Counted from the stretch's first letter, positions 9,110 to 18,770 are shown. The stretch: DNA of 57,539 bases from Prevotella sp. UBA2755 (GCA_002353225.1 DEJF01000006.1:11279-68817); one strand, 5' to 3'. Made by a program: numbers and translations. Notes: generated by a model not told the origin, from the letters alone.

Positions 9110-9336
9110 TTCTCTCCGATTTATCTACTAACAGTTTGCAAAAATAACAAATTTGTTTGGAAAAAATGCACTTTTAACAAAAAATGTGCAAAATTAGTCA
9201 AAGGACAGAGAACTATTCGTAAAAAAGAAATAACAAAAGAGTTTTTACCCCACCTTCCGAAGAAACATACAACCTACTGAGAATCAATAAAATACAAATA
9301 AAATTTCGTTTTTTAAGGAATATTCACTAAAATAAA
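9110..9336. other. A/T-rich intergenic region between glsA and mraZ
   Basis: Divergent control region without a gene. It holds the glsA -7 box (9139-9146) and A-rich runs, and no terminator hairpin or credible small ORF. The mraZ control elements begin at 9337. Confidence 0.6.
9139..9146 (-). promoter_or_regulatory. -7 box of the glsA-glsB promoter
   Basis: TATTTTTG on the minus strand, 29 bp before the glsA ATG. No convincing -33 element was found. Confidence 0.5.
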
Positions 9337-9361
9337 GTGGGGAATTGTGGGGGATTGTGGA
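9337..9361 (+). promoter_or_regulatory. MraZ operator: three GTGGG-type boxes with 10-bp period
   Basis: GTGGG (9337-9341), 5-nt spacer, GTGGG (9347-9351), 5-nt spacer, GTGGA (9357-9361). MraZ proteins are known to bind direct TGGGN repeats separated by 5 nt upstream of mraZ, matching this spacing. The boxes cover the expected -33 region of the promoter whose -7 box is at 9372, implying autoregulation of the cluster. Confidence 0.85.
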
Positions 9362-9371
9362 GTAAAATGCT

Positions 9372-9379
9372 TAATTTTG
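9372..9379 (+). promoter_or_regulatory. -7 box of the dcw cluster promoter
   Basis: TAATTTTG matches TAnnTTTG and ends 31 nt before the mraZ ATG. The -33 position falls inside the MraZ boxes. Confidence 0.7.
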
Positions 9380-9410
9380 CATCCGATATCTCAATATATA
9401 AGAAGTACGC

Positions 9411-9860
9411 ATGCGATTTTTAGGTAATATTGAAGCAAAATTGGACGTCAAAGGGCGCGCCTTTCTACCTGCCACTTTCCGCAAGATACTACAGACTGGC
9501 GGAGAGGAAAGTCTTGTGCTTCGCAAAGACGTGTTCCAGCCTTGTCTGGTTCTCTATCCGGAATCCGTCTGGAATGAGCAAATGGATGCCATGCGGCAAC
9601 GGTTGAACAGGTGGAACAAACAGCACCAGCAAGTATATCGCCAATTCGTCAGCGAGGTAGAACTTATCAGTCTCGATGGCAATGGTCGTTTTCTGATTCC
9701 CAAGCGGTATCAGCGCATGGCTGCCATAGAGCAGGACATCAAATTTGTCGGTATGGGAGATACCATAGAAATTTGGGGTATCCAGAAGGCAGAAGAACAG
9801 CAAATGTCACCAGAGGAATTCACCAAATCACTGGAAGAACTCATGGCTATAGAAGAATAA
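9411..9860 (+). CDS. mraZ: Transcriptional regulator MraZ
   Basis: A 149-residue DNA-binding protein of the SpoVT/AbrB-like family, built from two swapped-hairpin repeats. The first starts at MRFLGNIEAKLDVKGRAFLP (the signature DxKGR motif) and the second at ELISLDGNGRFLIPKRYQRM near 82. It represses or tunes the division/cell-wall cluster by binding TGGGN direct repeats, and matching boxes lie directly upstream. The rsmH ATG follows 7 bp after its stop. Length is normal for the family. Confidence 0.95.
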   Translation: MRFLGNIEAKLDVKGRAFLPATFRKILQTGGEESLVLRKDVFQPCLVLYPESVWNEQMDAMRQRLNRWNKQHQQVYRQFVSEVELISLDGNGRFLIPKRYQRMAAIEQDIKFVGMGDTIEIWGIQKAEEQQMSPEEFTKSLEELMAIEE

Positions 9861-9867
9861 AAAAGAA

Positions 9868-10782
9868 ATGGTCAAAACAGCAGAGGCATACCACATACCA
9901 GTACTCCTTCAAGAGAGTATCGACGGACTTGACATCAAGCCCGGAGGCATCTATGTGGATGTCACCTTTGGAGGTGGCGGACATAGCCGTGAGATCCTCT
10001 CCCGGATTGGTTCCAAGGGGCACCTCTATAGTTTCGACCAAGATGCAGATGCAGAAAAGAACATTATTGATGACAAACGATTCACTTTCGTCCGCAGCAA
10101 CTTCAGGTTTCTACGCAACTGGATGCAATATTACCAAATAGAGCAGATTGACGGTTTATTGGCAGACCTTGGGGTCTCCTCCCACCATTTTGATGATGAG
10201 ACAAGAGGTTTCTCCTTCCGTTTTGACGCCCCACTCGACATGCGTATGAACAAACGGGCTGGTAAGACTGCCGCAGATATTGTCAACGAATACGACGAGA
10301 CGAAGTTAGCCGACGTTTTCTACCTCTACGGAGAGATGAAAAACTCACGTCGTATCTCCAATGCGATCATTACATTCAGACAGCAAAAACGCATTGAGAC
10401 AACAGGAGATCTCATTTCTGCCACAGAGAAACTGATGCGTACAGAAAAAGAGAAGAAAGACCTTGCCCGTCTTTTCCAGGCACTACGCATTGAGGTCAAC
10501 CACGAAATGGATGCATTGCGTGATATGCTATACGGAGCAAGTCATCTGCTAAAAGAAGGGGGCCGACTCTGTATCATCACCTATCACTCCTTAGAAGACC
10601 GTATTGTCAAGAATGTGATGAAAACAGGCAATGCAGAGGGGAAGTTAGAGCAAGACTTTTTCGGGCATATATCATGTCCTTTCCGTCTCGTCAACAACAA
10701 AGTCATCACCCCTCAAGAAAACGAACTTCAAAACAACCCACGAAGCAGGAGCGCAAAACTCCGAATCGCAGAAAAAATATAA
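9868..10782 (+). CDS. rsmH: 16S rRNA (cytosine1402-N4)-methyltransferase
   Basis: A 304-residue SAM-dependent methyltransferase (RsmH/MraW) that methylates N4 of C1402 in 16S rRNA near the P site. Signatures are HIPVLLQESIDGL at the N terminus, the SAM-binding VDVTFGGGGHSR near residue 30, and the DLGVSSHHFD motif near 99. The helical insert domain and the terminal YHSLEDRIVKN motif near 233 are also present. It lies between mraZ and the ftsL-like gene with gaps of 7 and 3 bp, as in most dcw clusters. Confidence 0.96.
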   Translation: MVKTAEAYHIPVLLQESIDGLDIKPGGIYVDVTFGGGGHSREILSRIGSKGHLYSFDQDADAEKNIIDDKRFTFVRSNFRFLRNWMQYYQIEQIDGLLADLGVSSHHFDDETRGFSFRFDAPLDMRMNKRAGKTAADIVNEYDETKLADVFYLYGEMKNSRRISNAIITFRQQKRIETTGDLISATEKLMRTEKEKKDLARLFQALRIEVNHEMDALRDMLYGASHLLKEGGRLCIITYHSLEDRIVKNVMKTGNAEGKLEQDFFGHISCPFRLVNNKVITPQENELQNNPRSRSAKLRIAEKI

Positions 10783-10785
10783 GGC

Positions 10786-11259
10786 ATGGAAGATAACGAA
10801 CTACAAGAACTCAACAACGCCGAACAAGAAGAGCAAAACGTCACCGCCACCCCAAAGGCAGACGAAAGTGAGAAGGTGTTGCAAGAGACCATCAAGAAAA
10901 TCAAGGAAACGGCAAGCGAGGAAGACCCAAGACCTTCCCAACAAGTCAATCTCCGCACGATTCTTGGTGGAGACATCCTTACTGCGGAGATGGTCCGTTC
11001 GCAAATTTGGCTGTTCGTGCTTATCGTCGCTTTCACGACTATCTACGTTGCCTTCCGCTACCAGTGTCAGCAGGACATGCAAGCCATTGACAGGCTGGAG
11101 ACACAACTGAAAGACGCTAAGAACAAGGCACTTGCCGCCTCCAGTACCCTTACGGAAAAATGCCGTGAGAGTCATGTGCTCGACATATTGAAACAAAACA
11201 AGGACTCTCTGCTACACATTGCAGACCAGCCACCTTATATCATACAAGTTCCAGAATAA
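10786..11259 (+). CDS. ftsL: FtsL-like cell division protein
   Basis: A 157-residue bitopic membrane protein. It has an acidic cytoplasmic N-terminal region of about 75 residues, one transmembrane segment near 78-97 (VRSQIWLFVLIVAFTTIYVA) and a short periplasmic coiled coil (IDRLETQLKDAKNKALAASS). Sequence conservation in FtsL is low. The call rests on topology plus position between rsmH and ftsI, where Bacteroidetes encode an FtsL-like subunit of the FtsQLB-FtsWI complex. The N-terminal tail is longer than in E. coli FtsL. Confidence 0.8.
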   Translation: MEDNELQELNNAEQEEQNVTATPKADESEKVLQETIKKIKETASEEDPRPSQQVNLRTILGGDILTAEMVRSQIWLFVLIVAFTTIYVAFRYQCQQDMQAIDRLETQLKDAKNKALAASSTLTEKCRESHVLDILKQNKDSLLHIADQPPYIIQVPE

Positions 11260-11266
11260 AAACGTC

Positions 11267-13414
11267 ATGAGTAAATTTGACAACGATAAAGTAATGCCGC
11301 GCTATATGGCTATCGCCGTAGTGCTCACCATTGTTGGTCTTGCCGTCATTGGCAAAGCCTTCTATATCATGACGGCAAAGAAACAATATTGGACAGATGT
11401 TGCCAACCGACTGAAACGTGACAGTGTCAGCGTGAAGCCCAAACGCGGAAACATCCTCAGTTGCGACGGACAATTGATGGCAAGTTCCATCCCCGAATAT
11501 AAAATATACATGGACTTCAAGGCTGGAGGCGAGGAGAAAGACTCCATCTGGCAAGAAAAAGTGGACTCCATCTGTATGGGACTGCATGAGATTTTCCCTC
11601 AGAAGACTGCTGAGGAATTCAAGAAGCATTTGGAGGAAGGTCATGAGAAGATGTCACAGCACTGGCCTATCTGGCCTCGTCGAATCGACTACAACACCTA
11701 TACAGAAGTTAAGCAACTCCCTCTTTTCCGTCTTCCTAAATACAAGAGCGGTTTCCATGAGGAGGAGTTTAATGCCCGTCGTCGCCCCTTCGGTTCGCTG
11801 GGCGAACGTACCATTGGCTCTATGTATGGTGCGAAAGACAGCGCCCGTTTAGGATTGGAATTGGCATTTGACTCTACTTTGCGTGGAACACCAGGACTCA
11901 CCAATCGCCGCAAGATCCTTAACAAATATATGAACATCCCTGTCACGATGCCTATTGACGGTTGTGACATCGTGACCACCATTGACGTCAATATGCAAGA
12001 CCTTGCGGAGCGTGCAGTCATCGAGGAGTTAAAACTTATTGGCGGAGATCTTGGTGTCGCTATCTTGATGGAAGTGGAGACGGGTGACATTAAGGCCATC
12101 GTCAATATGACACGCTGTCCTGACGGAGAATATCGTGAGGTTAAGAACAATGCCGTCGCTGACCTTCGCGAGCCAGGCTCTGTTTTTAAGACCGCTTCTA
12201 TTTTAGTAGCACTTGATGATGGGGTCGTAGACACCACTTATCACGTAGACACAGGTTGCGGTATTAAGAATATGCATGGCAGGGACATGAAAGACCATAA
12301 CTGGCGCCGTGGCGGTTATGGAAATATCTCTTTGCCACGTATTCTGGAAGTGAGTTCCAATATTGGTGTCAGCCGTATCATCGATGAGAAATATGGTAGC
12401 AAGCCCGAAAGATTTATTGAGGGTATCTATCGTACAGGTATTGCCGCCGACTTGAAACTACCTATCCAAGGCTATGCCCGTCCTCATATCCGTATGCCAG
12501 AGAAGGACAAATACGGACATTGGACCAACTGGAGCAAGACAGCCCTTCCATGGATGTCAATTGGCTATGAGACACAGATTCCACCGATTTCAACGGTAAC
12601 CTTCTATAATGCCATTGCAAATGACGGTATCATGATGAGACCCCGTTTTGTCAAGAGTGTAATGAAGGACGGAAAGGTCGTTGCGGAGTTCCCACCTGAG
12701 AAGGTCATGGAGCGAAGAATAGCCAAGCCACAGACTATCAAGACAATGCAAACGATTTTGGAACACGTCGTCAGTCAGGGACTTGGTAGGAAAGCAGGCT
12801 CACGTATGTTTAAGGTGGCTGGTAAAACAGGTACTGCCCAAATTGCTGAAGGAGGCGGATATAAAACGGGTATCGTAAAATATTGGCTGTCATTTGCTGG
12901 TTATTTCCCTGCTGACAATCCCCGCTATACCTGTATTGTATGCTTGAAGAAATCTGGTCTGCCCGCCTCTGGTGGTGGTATGAGTGGTGTAGTATTCCAC
13001 CATATCTCTGAGGGTGTTATGGCACGTAACCTGAAACTAAAAGTTGAAGACGCCCACGACACCACATCCGTCAACATTCCTGATGTAAAAGATGGCAATA
13101 TCTTGGATGCCCACTACGTATTGAATCATTTAGGTATCAAGACCAACCAGTCATGGGGAGGCTCTTATGTTAACGGCAATCCTATCTGGGGCAAAGCAGA
13201 GCGGTTGACGAGTCAGGTTGCTCTCCAACAAGTGCAGGTCGACAAGAATATAACACCCAATGTGGTTGGTATGGGCGCAAAGGATGCGGTATATCTGCTG
13301 GAAAGCATGGGTCTGAAGGTCAGGCTTCATGGCAGAGGAAAGGTCAAGAGCCAGAGTTATGCAGCAGGAAAGTCTATCACACAAGGTAGCGAATGTATTT
13401 TAAGTTTAGAGTAA
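11267..13414 (+). CDS. ftsI: Penicillin-binding protein 3 / FtsI transpeptidase with PASTA domain
   Basis: A 715-residue class B PBP, the septal peptidoglycan transpeptidase. It has one N-terminal transmembrane helix (about 12-35), a PBP dimer domain, and then the transpeptidase motifs: SxxK in EPGSVFKTAS near 310, SSN near 363 and KTGTAQ near 520. A single C-terminal PASTA domain begins near 660 (ITPNVVGMGAKDAVYLLESM). Translation is taken from MSKFDNDK at 11267, 7 bp past the ftsL stop. An in-frame upstream start at 11219 lies inside ftsL and adds an unlikely N-terminal extension. It works with FtsW, encoded further down the cluster. Confidence 0.96.
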   Translation: MSKFDNDKVMPRYMAIAVVLTIVGLAVIGKAFYIMTAKKQYWTDVANRLKRDSVSVKPKRGNILSCDGQLMASSIPEYKIYMDFKAGGEEKDSIWQEKVDSICMGLHEIFPQKTAEEFKKHLEEGHEKMSQHWPIWPRRIDYNTYTEVKQLPLFRLPKYKSGFHEEEFNARRRPFGSLGERTIGSMYGAKDSARLGLELAFDSTLRGTPGLTNRRKILNKYMNIPVTMPIDGCDIVTTIDVNMQDLAERAVIEELKLIGGDLGVAILMEVETGDIKAIVNMTRCPDGEYREVKNNAVADLREPGSVFKTASILVALDDGVVDTTYHVDTGCGIKNMHGRDMKDHNWRRGGYGNISLPRILEVSSNIGVSRIIDEKYGSKPERFIEGIYRTGIAADLKLPIQGYARPHIRMPEKDKYGHWTNWSKTALPWMSIGYETQIPPISTVTFYNAIANDGIMMRPRFVKSVMKDGKVVAEFPPEKVMERRIAKPQTIKTMQTILEHVVSQGLGRKAGSRMFKVAGKTGTAQIAEGGGYKTGIVKYWLSFAGYFPADNPRYTCIVCLKKSGLPASGGGMSGVVFHHISEGVMARNLKLKVEDAHDTTSVNIPDVKDGNILDAHYVLNHLGIKTNQSWGGSYVNGNPIWGKAERLTSQVALQQVQVDKNITPNVVGMGAKDAVYLLESMGLKVRLHGRGKVKSQSYAAGKSITQGSECILSLE

Positions 13415-13434
13415 TTACATAAAAATAAGGTATT

Positions 13435-14892
13435 ATGAGATTAAGTGAACTACTTAGATACGTCAAACCACTTTGTATCATCGGTGATGATCAAATAGAC
13501 ATCACGGGTGTCAACATCGATTCCCGAAAAATCGAGAAAGGACACCTGTTTGTTGCCATAAAAGGGACACAGACTGACGGGCACAAATTTATCCCTAAAG
13601 CACTGGAACTTGGTGCTACCGCCGTATTATGCGAGGATCTTCCTGAAGAGAAGGCTGCAGGAATAACCTATATACAAGTTCCCTCTACGGAGAATGCTGT
13701 TGGTCCTATCGCCACTGTTTTCTTCGGAGAGCCCTCCCAGAAACTAAAACTGATAGGTGTTACTGGGACCAATGGAAAAACAACAGTCGCCACCTTATTA
13801 TATAATATGTTCCGCAAATTCGGGCATAAATGCGGATTACTCTCAACTGTCTGCAACTATATTGAGGACGAGGCTATTCCTGCCGACCATACGACACCAG
13901 ACCCGATAGAATTGAATCGTCTGCTGAGTAAGATGGTTGACGCTGGATGCGAGTATGCCTTTATGGAATGCTCCAGTCATGCTATCGCCCAACAGCGTAT
14001 TGGAGGTTTGAAATTCACAGGAGGACTGTTTACGAATCTGACACGTGACCATTTGGATTACCATAAGACATTCGAGAACTACCGTGATGCCAAGAAAGCG
14101 TTCTTCGACAACCTCTCCAAGGACGCGTTCGCCATTACCAATGCCGACGACAAGAATGGCAGTGTGATGGTACAGAATTGCAAGGCGAGGATAAAGACCT
14201 ACTCCACTCGCACGATGGCAGACTTCCGTGCCCGTATCATCGAATGCCATTTTGAGGGCATGTATCTGGAGATAGACGGAAAAGAAGTCGGTGTGCAGTT
14301 TATCGGCAAGTTCAATGTCAGCAACCTGCTTGCCGTCTATGGCGCAGCAGTCATGTTAGGCAAGAAACCTGAGGATATCCTGCTGATATTAAGTACTCTC
14401 AAGAGTGTGGCAGGACGTCTGGAACCCATCCGGTCCAAAGATGGTGTCACAGCCATTGTCGATTATGCACACACGCCCGATGCGTTAGAGAACGTCTTGA
14501 ATGCCATCCATGAGGTCTTAGATGGGAAAGGAGGACAGGTCATCACCGTCTGCGGTGCCGGCGGCAACAGGGACAAGGGCAAGCGCCCACTGATGGCTCA
14601 AGAAGCAGTCAAGCAGAGCGACCGTGTTATTATCACCAGCGACAACCCTCGTTTCGAGGAGCCACAGGACATCATCAACGACATGCTTGCAGGGCTTACC
14701 AACCAGCAGATGAAGAAGACTATCAGTATCACAGACCGCAAGGAAGCCATCCGTACGGCTTGTATGATGGCACAGAAAGGTGATGTCATCCTCATAGCAG
14801 GAAAAGGTCATGAGGATTATCAGGAGATCAAGGGCGTCAAGCACCATTTTGACGACCGTGAAGTAGTACGTGAAATCTTTGAAATCAATTAA
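13435..14892 (+). CDS. murE: UDP-MurNAc-L-Ala-D-Glu:meso-diaminopimelate ligase
   Basis: A 485-residue Mur ligase that adds the third stem-peptide residue to UDP-MurNAc-L-Ala-D-Glu using ATP. Visible are the P-loop GTNGKTTVATLLYNMF near 106, the ligase core ECSSHAIAQQRIGG near 179, and DYAHTPDAL near 343. SDNPRFEEP near 403 contains the DNPR motif typical of enzymes using meso-diaminopimelate rather than lysine. It follows ftsI by 20 bp and precedes mraY by 5 bp. Confidence 0.96.
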   Translation: MRLSELLRYVKPLCIIGDDQIDITGVNIDSRKIEKGHLFVAIKGTQTDGHKFIPKALELGATAVLCEDLPEEKAAGITYIQVPSTENAVGPIATVFFGEPSQKLKLIGVTGTNGKTTVATLLYNMFRKFGHKCGLLSTVCNYIEDEAIPADHTTPDPIELNRLLSKMVDAGCEYAFMECSSHAIAQQRIGGLKFTGGLFTNLTRDHLDYHKTFENYRDAKKAFFDNLSKDAFAITNADDKNGSVMVQNCKARIKTYSTRTMADFRARIIECHFEGMYLEIDGKEVGVQFIGKFNVSNLLAVYGAAVMLGKKPEDILLILSTLKSVAGRLEPIRSKDGVTAIVDYAHTPDALENVLNAIHEVLDGKGGQVITVCGAGGNRDKGKRPLMAQEAVKQSDRVIITSDNPRFEEPQDIINDMLAGLTNQQMKKTISITDRKEAIRTACMMAQKGDVILIAGKGHEDYQEIKGVKHHFDDREVVREIFEIN

Positions 14893-14897
14893 CGACT

Positions 14898-16172
14898 ATG
14901 CTATACTATCTGTTCAGATTCTTAGAGCAATTCAATATCCCAGGTGCACATATCTGGTCGTATATCTCCTTCCGTGCCTTGCTGGCGCTGATCCTCTCAT
15001 TGATGATCTCCGCATGGTTCGGAGAGCGTTTTATCAAATGGATGAAGCGCCGTAACATCTCTGAGACAGCACGTGACGTGAGTATTGACCCCTTTGGTGT
15101 CGAGAAGAAAGGGGTCCCCACGATGGGAGGTATTATCATTATTGTCTCCATCCTTGTTCCCGTACTCTTACTCGGGCGTATGCGCAACATCTATCTTTTG
15201 CTGATGATTATCACCACGGTATGGTTGGGATTCTTGGGATTCATGGACGATTACATCAAAATCTTCAGGAAGAACAAAGATGGATTAAAGGGTAAATACA
15301 AAATTATCGGACAGGTATCTATAGGATTCATTGTCGGACTGACACTATGGCTAAGTCCTGATGCCGTTGTCCGGGAGAATATCACGGTGTCACAGCAGAA
15401 CCAGCAGGAGGTGGTTGTCAAGCACAAGGCAGAGAATGTAAAATCACTTCAGACGACAATCCCATTTTTTAAGAACCACAATCTGAATTACTCAGATGTC
15501 ATGTCGTTCTGTGGGAAATACAAGGTTGCCGCAGGATGGATTCTCTTTGTCCTCATGACTATCTTCGTGGTCACTGCTGTCAGCAACGGAGCCAACCTAA
15601 ACGACGGTATGGACGGCATGTGTGCGGGTAATTCCGCTATCATTGGTGTCGCCTTGGCCATTTTCGCCTATGTCAGCAGCCATATTGTCTATGCGGCATA
15701 CTTTGACATCATGTATATCCCCGGCTCCCAAGAGTTGGTGGTATTCCTCTGCGCCTTTATCGGAGCCATGATTGGCTTCTTGTGGTATAATGCCTATCCT
15801 GCACAGGTCTTCATGGGTGACACAGGCTCGCTGACCATTGGTGGAATTATCGGTGTATGCGCCGTCATCGTCCATAAAGAACTCCTTCTACCCATCCTTT
15901 GCGGTATCTTCTTCATTGAGAGTCTAAGTGTTATTATCCAGACTCAATGGTTTAAGATTCAAAAGCGTAAGGGTAAGCGAGTGAGAGTCTTCCGTGCCAC
16001 CCCTATCCATGACACTTTCCGCCGTTTAGACACTCAACTTGACCCCACAAGTACATATATCCTGAAAGGATGGCCTCATCGCCCTTTCCATGAGTCGAAA
16101 ATAACCATCCGTTTCTGGATTACGACTATCATATTAGTAGCAATAACCATTATAACCCTAAAAGTAAGATGA
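14898..16172 (+). CDS. mraY: Phospho-N-acetylmuramoyl-pentapeptide-transferase
   Basis: A 424-residue polytopic membrane enzyme that makes lipid I from UDP-MurNAc-pentapeptide and undecaprenyl phosphate. Signatures are the acceptor site GFMDDYIKIFRKNKDG near 115, the NLNDGMDGMCAGN block near 234 and YNAYPAQVFMGDTGSL near 296. A hydrophilic insert of roughly 60 residues (about 155-215, rich in Gln/Lys/Val) makes it longer than the E. coli enzyme, as is common in Bacteroidetes. Its stop overlaps the murD start (ATGA). Confidence 0.96.
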   Translation: MLYYLFRFLEQFNIPGAHIWSYISFRALLALILSLMISAWFGERFIKWMKRRNISETARDVSIDPFGVEKKGVPTMGGIIIIVSILVPVLLLGRMRNIYLLLMIITTVWLGFLGFMDDYIKIFRKNKDGLKGKYKIIGQVSIGFIVGLTLWLSPDAVVRENITVSQQNQQEVVVKHKAENVKSLQTTIPFFKNHNLNYSDVMSFCGKYKVAAGWILFVLMTIFVVTAVSNGANLNDGMDGMCAGNSAIIGVALAIFAYVSSHIVYAAYFDIMYIPGSQELVVFLCAFIGAMIGFLWYNAYPAQVFMGDTGSLTIGGIIGVCAVIVHKELLLPILCGIFFIESLSVIIQTQWFKIQKRKGKRVRVFRATPIHDTFRRLDTQLDPTSTYILKGWPHRPFHESKITIRFWITTIILVAITIITLKVR

Positions 16173-17500
16173 GCAGAATCGTCATATTAGGAGCAGGCGA
16201 AAGCGGAGCAGGTGCCGCCGTCCTCGCCAAGAAAGAAGGTTTCGACGTGTTTGTTAGTGACATGTCGAAAATCAATGAGAAATACAAGAAACTGATGGAT
16301 GACCACCATATCGAATGGGAAGAGGGACAGCACTCAGAAGAGAAGATTCTTAATGCCGATGAGGTAATCAAAAGTCCCGGTATTCCAGATACCGCTCCTA
16401 TGATTGTGAAGATCAAGGAGAAAGGCATCCATATTATCAGTGAGATAGAATTTGCCGGTCGTTACACCAACTCCAAGATGGTCTGCATTACAGGCTCTAA
16501 TGGAAAGACAACAACGACCAGCCTCATTTATCATATCTTCAAAGAAGCAGGTTATGACGCAGGACTTGCAGGGAACATTGGAAACTCCCTTGCCCTACAG
16601 GTAGCCGAGGACCCGCATGAATACTATATCATCGAACTCAGTTCTTTCCAGTTGGATAACATGTATGATTTCCGAGCCGATATCGCCATCCTGCTGAATA
16701 TCACCCCCGACCATCTCGACCGCTATGATTTCTGCATGCAGAATTACGTGGATGCCAAGATGCGTATCATACAGAACCAGACATCGCATGATGCCTTCAT
16801 CTACTGGAATGACGACCCTATCATCAAGAAAGAGTTGGAGAAATACAATATCCAGGCTATCCAATACCCTTTCTCAGAACTGAAGGAGAAAGGAAGTATC
16901 GGTTATATCGAAGAAGGACAATACAAAATAGAGAAACCCGAGCCCTTCAACATGGAGCAGGAATCCCTCAGTCTGACTGGCAAACATAATATCTACAACT
17001 CCCTTGCCGCAGGCATTGCCACCAACATCGCCGGTATCAAGAAAGAAGTTATTCGCAAATCACTCAGCGACTTCCCTGGTGTAGAGCATCGTCTGGAGAA
17101 AGTGTGCACCGTCCGTGGTGTACAATACATCAACGACTCGAAAGCCACGAATGTGGATGCCTGTTGGTATGCCTTAGAGTCGATGAAGTCCAAAACCATT
17201 CTCATTATTGGTGGTAAGGATAAAGGCAACGACTATGAGCCCATCAAACCTCTGGTGAGAGAGAAATGTGCAGGACTCGTCTACTTAGGTGCCGACAACC
17301 AGAAACTACATGACAATTTCGACGGAATGGGCATTCCTGTAAGAGATACTCACTCCATGAAGGAGTGTATAGCGGCATGCTACGAATTAGCAGAGCCAGG
17401 GATGACCGTTCTGCTGAGCCCCTGTTGTGCTTCTTTCGACCTCTTCAAGAATATGGAAGACCGTGGGGAGCAATTCAAAGAATTAGCAAGAAATCTATAA
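16169..17500 (+). CDS. murD: UDP-N-acetylmuramoyl-L-alanine:D-glutamate ligase
   Basis: A 443-residue cytoplasmic Mur ligase that adds D-Glu to UDP-MurNAc-L-Ala. It has an N-terminal nucleotide-binding GAGESGAGAAVLAKKEG, the P-loop GSNGKTTTTSLIYHIF near 110, HRLEKVCTVRGVQYINDSKATN near 307, and a C-terminal LLSPCCASFDLFKNMEDRG motif typical of MurD. It overlaps mraY by 4 bp, and ftsW starts 2 bp past its stop, so the three are translationally linked. Confidence 0.96.
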   Translation: MSRIVILGAGESGAGAAVLAKKEGFDVFVSDMSKINEKYKKLMDDHHIEWEEGQHSEEKILNADEVIKSPGIPDTAPMIVKIKEKGIHIISEIEFAGRYTNSKMVCITGSNGKTTTTSLIYHIFKEAGYDAGLAGNIGNSLALQVAEDPHEYYIIELSSFQLDNMYDFRADIAILLNITPDHLDRYDFCMQNYVDAKMRIIQNQTSHDAFIYWNDDPIIKKELEKYNIQAIQYPFSELKEKGSIGYIEEGQYKIEKPEPFNMEQESLSLTGKHNIYNSLAAGIATNIAGIKKEVIRKSLSDFPGVEHRLEKVCTVRGVQYINDSKATNVDACWYALESMKSKTILIIGGKDKGNDYEPIKPLVREKCAGLVYLGADNQKLHDNFDGMGIPVRDTHSMKECIAACYELAEPGMTVLLSPCCASFDLFKNMEDRGEQFKELARNL

Positions 17501-17502
17501 AT

Positions 17503-18744
17503 ATGAACAAGAAGATAGGCAATATATTCAAGGGAGACAAAGTCATCTGGATGGTGTTCTTCTTCCTCTGTATGATCAGTATTGTGGAGGTGTTCTCTGC
17601 CTCCAGCAACCTGACCTACAAGAGTCATAACTACATCGGTCCTATTATCTATCACACTGGTACCATTGTCTTTGGTGTCCTTGTGGCTGTCATCACTCTG
17701 AACATTCCTTGCAGGTTCTTCAAACTGATGACCCCTTTCTTATTGTTTATCAGTGCGCTCACCCTATTATGGGTACTTATCGGCGGACAGACGATTAACG
17801 GTGCCAACCGTGTGATTTCATTACTGGGTTTCACTTTCCAACCTTCTGAGATTGCCAAAGGCACTATTGTATTGGCAACAGCCCAGATTCTCAGTGCCAT
17901 GCAACGGGAGAACGGAGCCGACAAGAAAGCCTTCAAATGGATTCTTTGGATTACTATCCCAACCTGTTTCCTCATTGGACTGGAGAACCTGTCGACGGCA
18001 GCATTGCTCTTCGCTGTAGTTATCTTGATGATGTTCATCGGTCTTGTACCGTTAAAACAACTCGGTAAACTGGTCGGTATTCTCGCCTTCTTCGTCTTCC
18101 TCGCCATTTCGATGGTTATGATTGTCGGGCACGACACCGCAGGACAGGAAGTCACCAAGACAGAACAGACAGAGCAACCTAAAAAGAAAAGTAAGTTGGA
18201 GAAGATACTCCACCGTGCCGACACCTGGAAGGGACGTATCCTCAAATTCGGTAAAGATGATGTCACCCCACAGGAATACGACCTTGACAAAGACGCACAG
18301 GTGGCACATGCCAATATCGCCATCGTGTCCAGCAATATTATCGGCAAGGGACCCGGACAGTCTGTGGAGCGTGACTTCTTGTCACAGGCATTCTCTGACT
18401 TCATCTACGCTATCGTCATTGAGGAGTTAGGTATCTTAGGAGCCACTTTCGTGGTCTTATTGTATATTATCCTGCTCTATCGTGCCGCACGTATTGCAAG
18501 TCGTTGTGAGAACAACTTCCCCGCCTTCCTCGTGATGGGTCTTGCGTTGTTGTTAGTCGTACAAGCAGCCTTCAACATGATGGTTGCCGTAGGACTTGCC
18601 CCTGTAACAGGTCAGCCGCTACCATTGATCTCAAAGGGCGGAACTTCGACCATTATCAATTGCGCTTACGTAGGAGCCATCTTGAGCATCAGCCGCTCGG
18701 CGAAGATGAAGAAAGAACCTGAAGTTTCAAAAAATATCGGGTAA
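17503..18744 (+). CDS. ftsW: Septal peptidoglycan glycosyltransferase FtsW
   Basis: A 413-residue SEDS-family protein with about ten transmembrane segments, the lipid II polymerase paired with FtsI. Recognisable blocks are NGANRVISLLGFTFQPSEIAKG near 96 and the periplasmic loop with GKGPGQSVERDFLSQAFSDF near 285. GLAPVTGQPLPLISKGGTS near 365 holds the conserved SEDS signature. A charged Lys/Glu-rich insertion near 215-250 enlarges one loop. The ATG at 17503 (MNKKIGN) is chosen; an upstream in-frame start at 17365 would lie inside murD. Confidence 0.95.
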   Translation: MNKKIGNIFKGDKVIWMVFFFLCMISIVEVFSASSNLTYKSHNYIGPIIYHTGTIVFGVLVAVITLNIPCRFFKLMTPFLLFISALTLLWVLIGGQTINGANRVISLLGFTFQPSEIAKGTIVLATAQILSAMQRENGADKKAFKWILWITIPTCFLIGLENLSTAALLFAVVILMMFIGLVPLKQLGKLVGILAFFVFLAISMVMIVGHDTAGQEVTKTEQTEQPKKKSKLEKILHRADTWKGRILKFGKDDVTPQEYDLDKDAQVAHANIAIVSSNIIGKGPGQSVERDFLSQAFSDFIYAIVIEELGILGATFVVLLYIILLYRAARIASRCENNFPAFLVMGLALLLVVQAAFNMMVAVGLAPVTGQPLPLISKGGTSTIINCAYVGAILSISRSAKMKKEPEVSKNIG

Positions 18745-18770
18745 CATGCGTTAAAAAGAAATTTAATTCG

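Noticed and set aside
9150..9195. A-rich sequence resembling the 21-bp operator (TGCAAAATTAG) upstream of mraZ
   Set aside because: There is no second unit with a 21-bp period and the core CAAAATATG is missing. It is ordinary A/T-rich intergenic DNA.
17365..17502. Longer N terminus for FtsW
   Set aside because: The extension overlaps murD completely and lacks SEDS features; the ATG at 17503 gives a normal FtsW.
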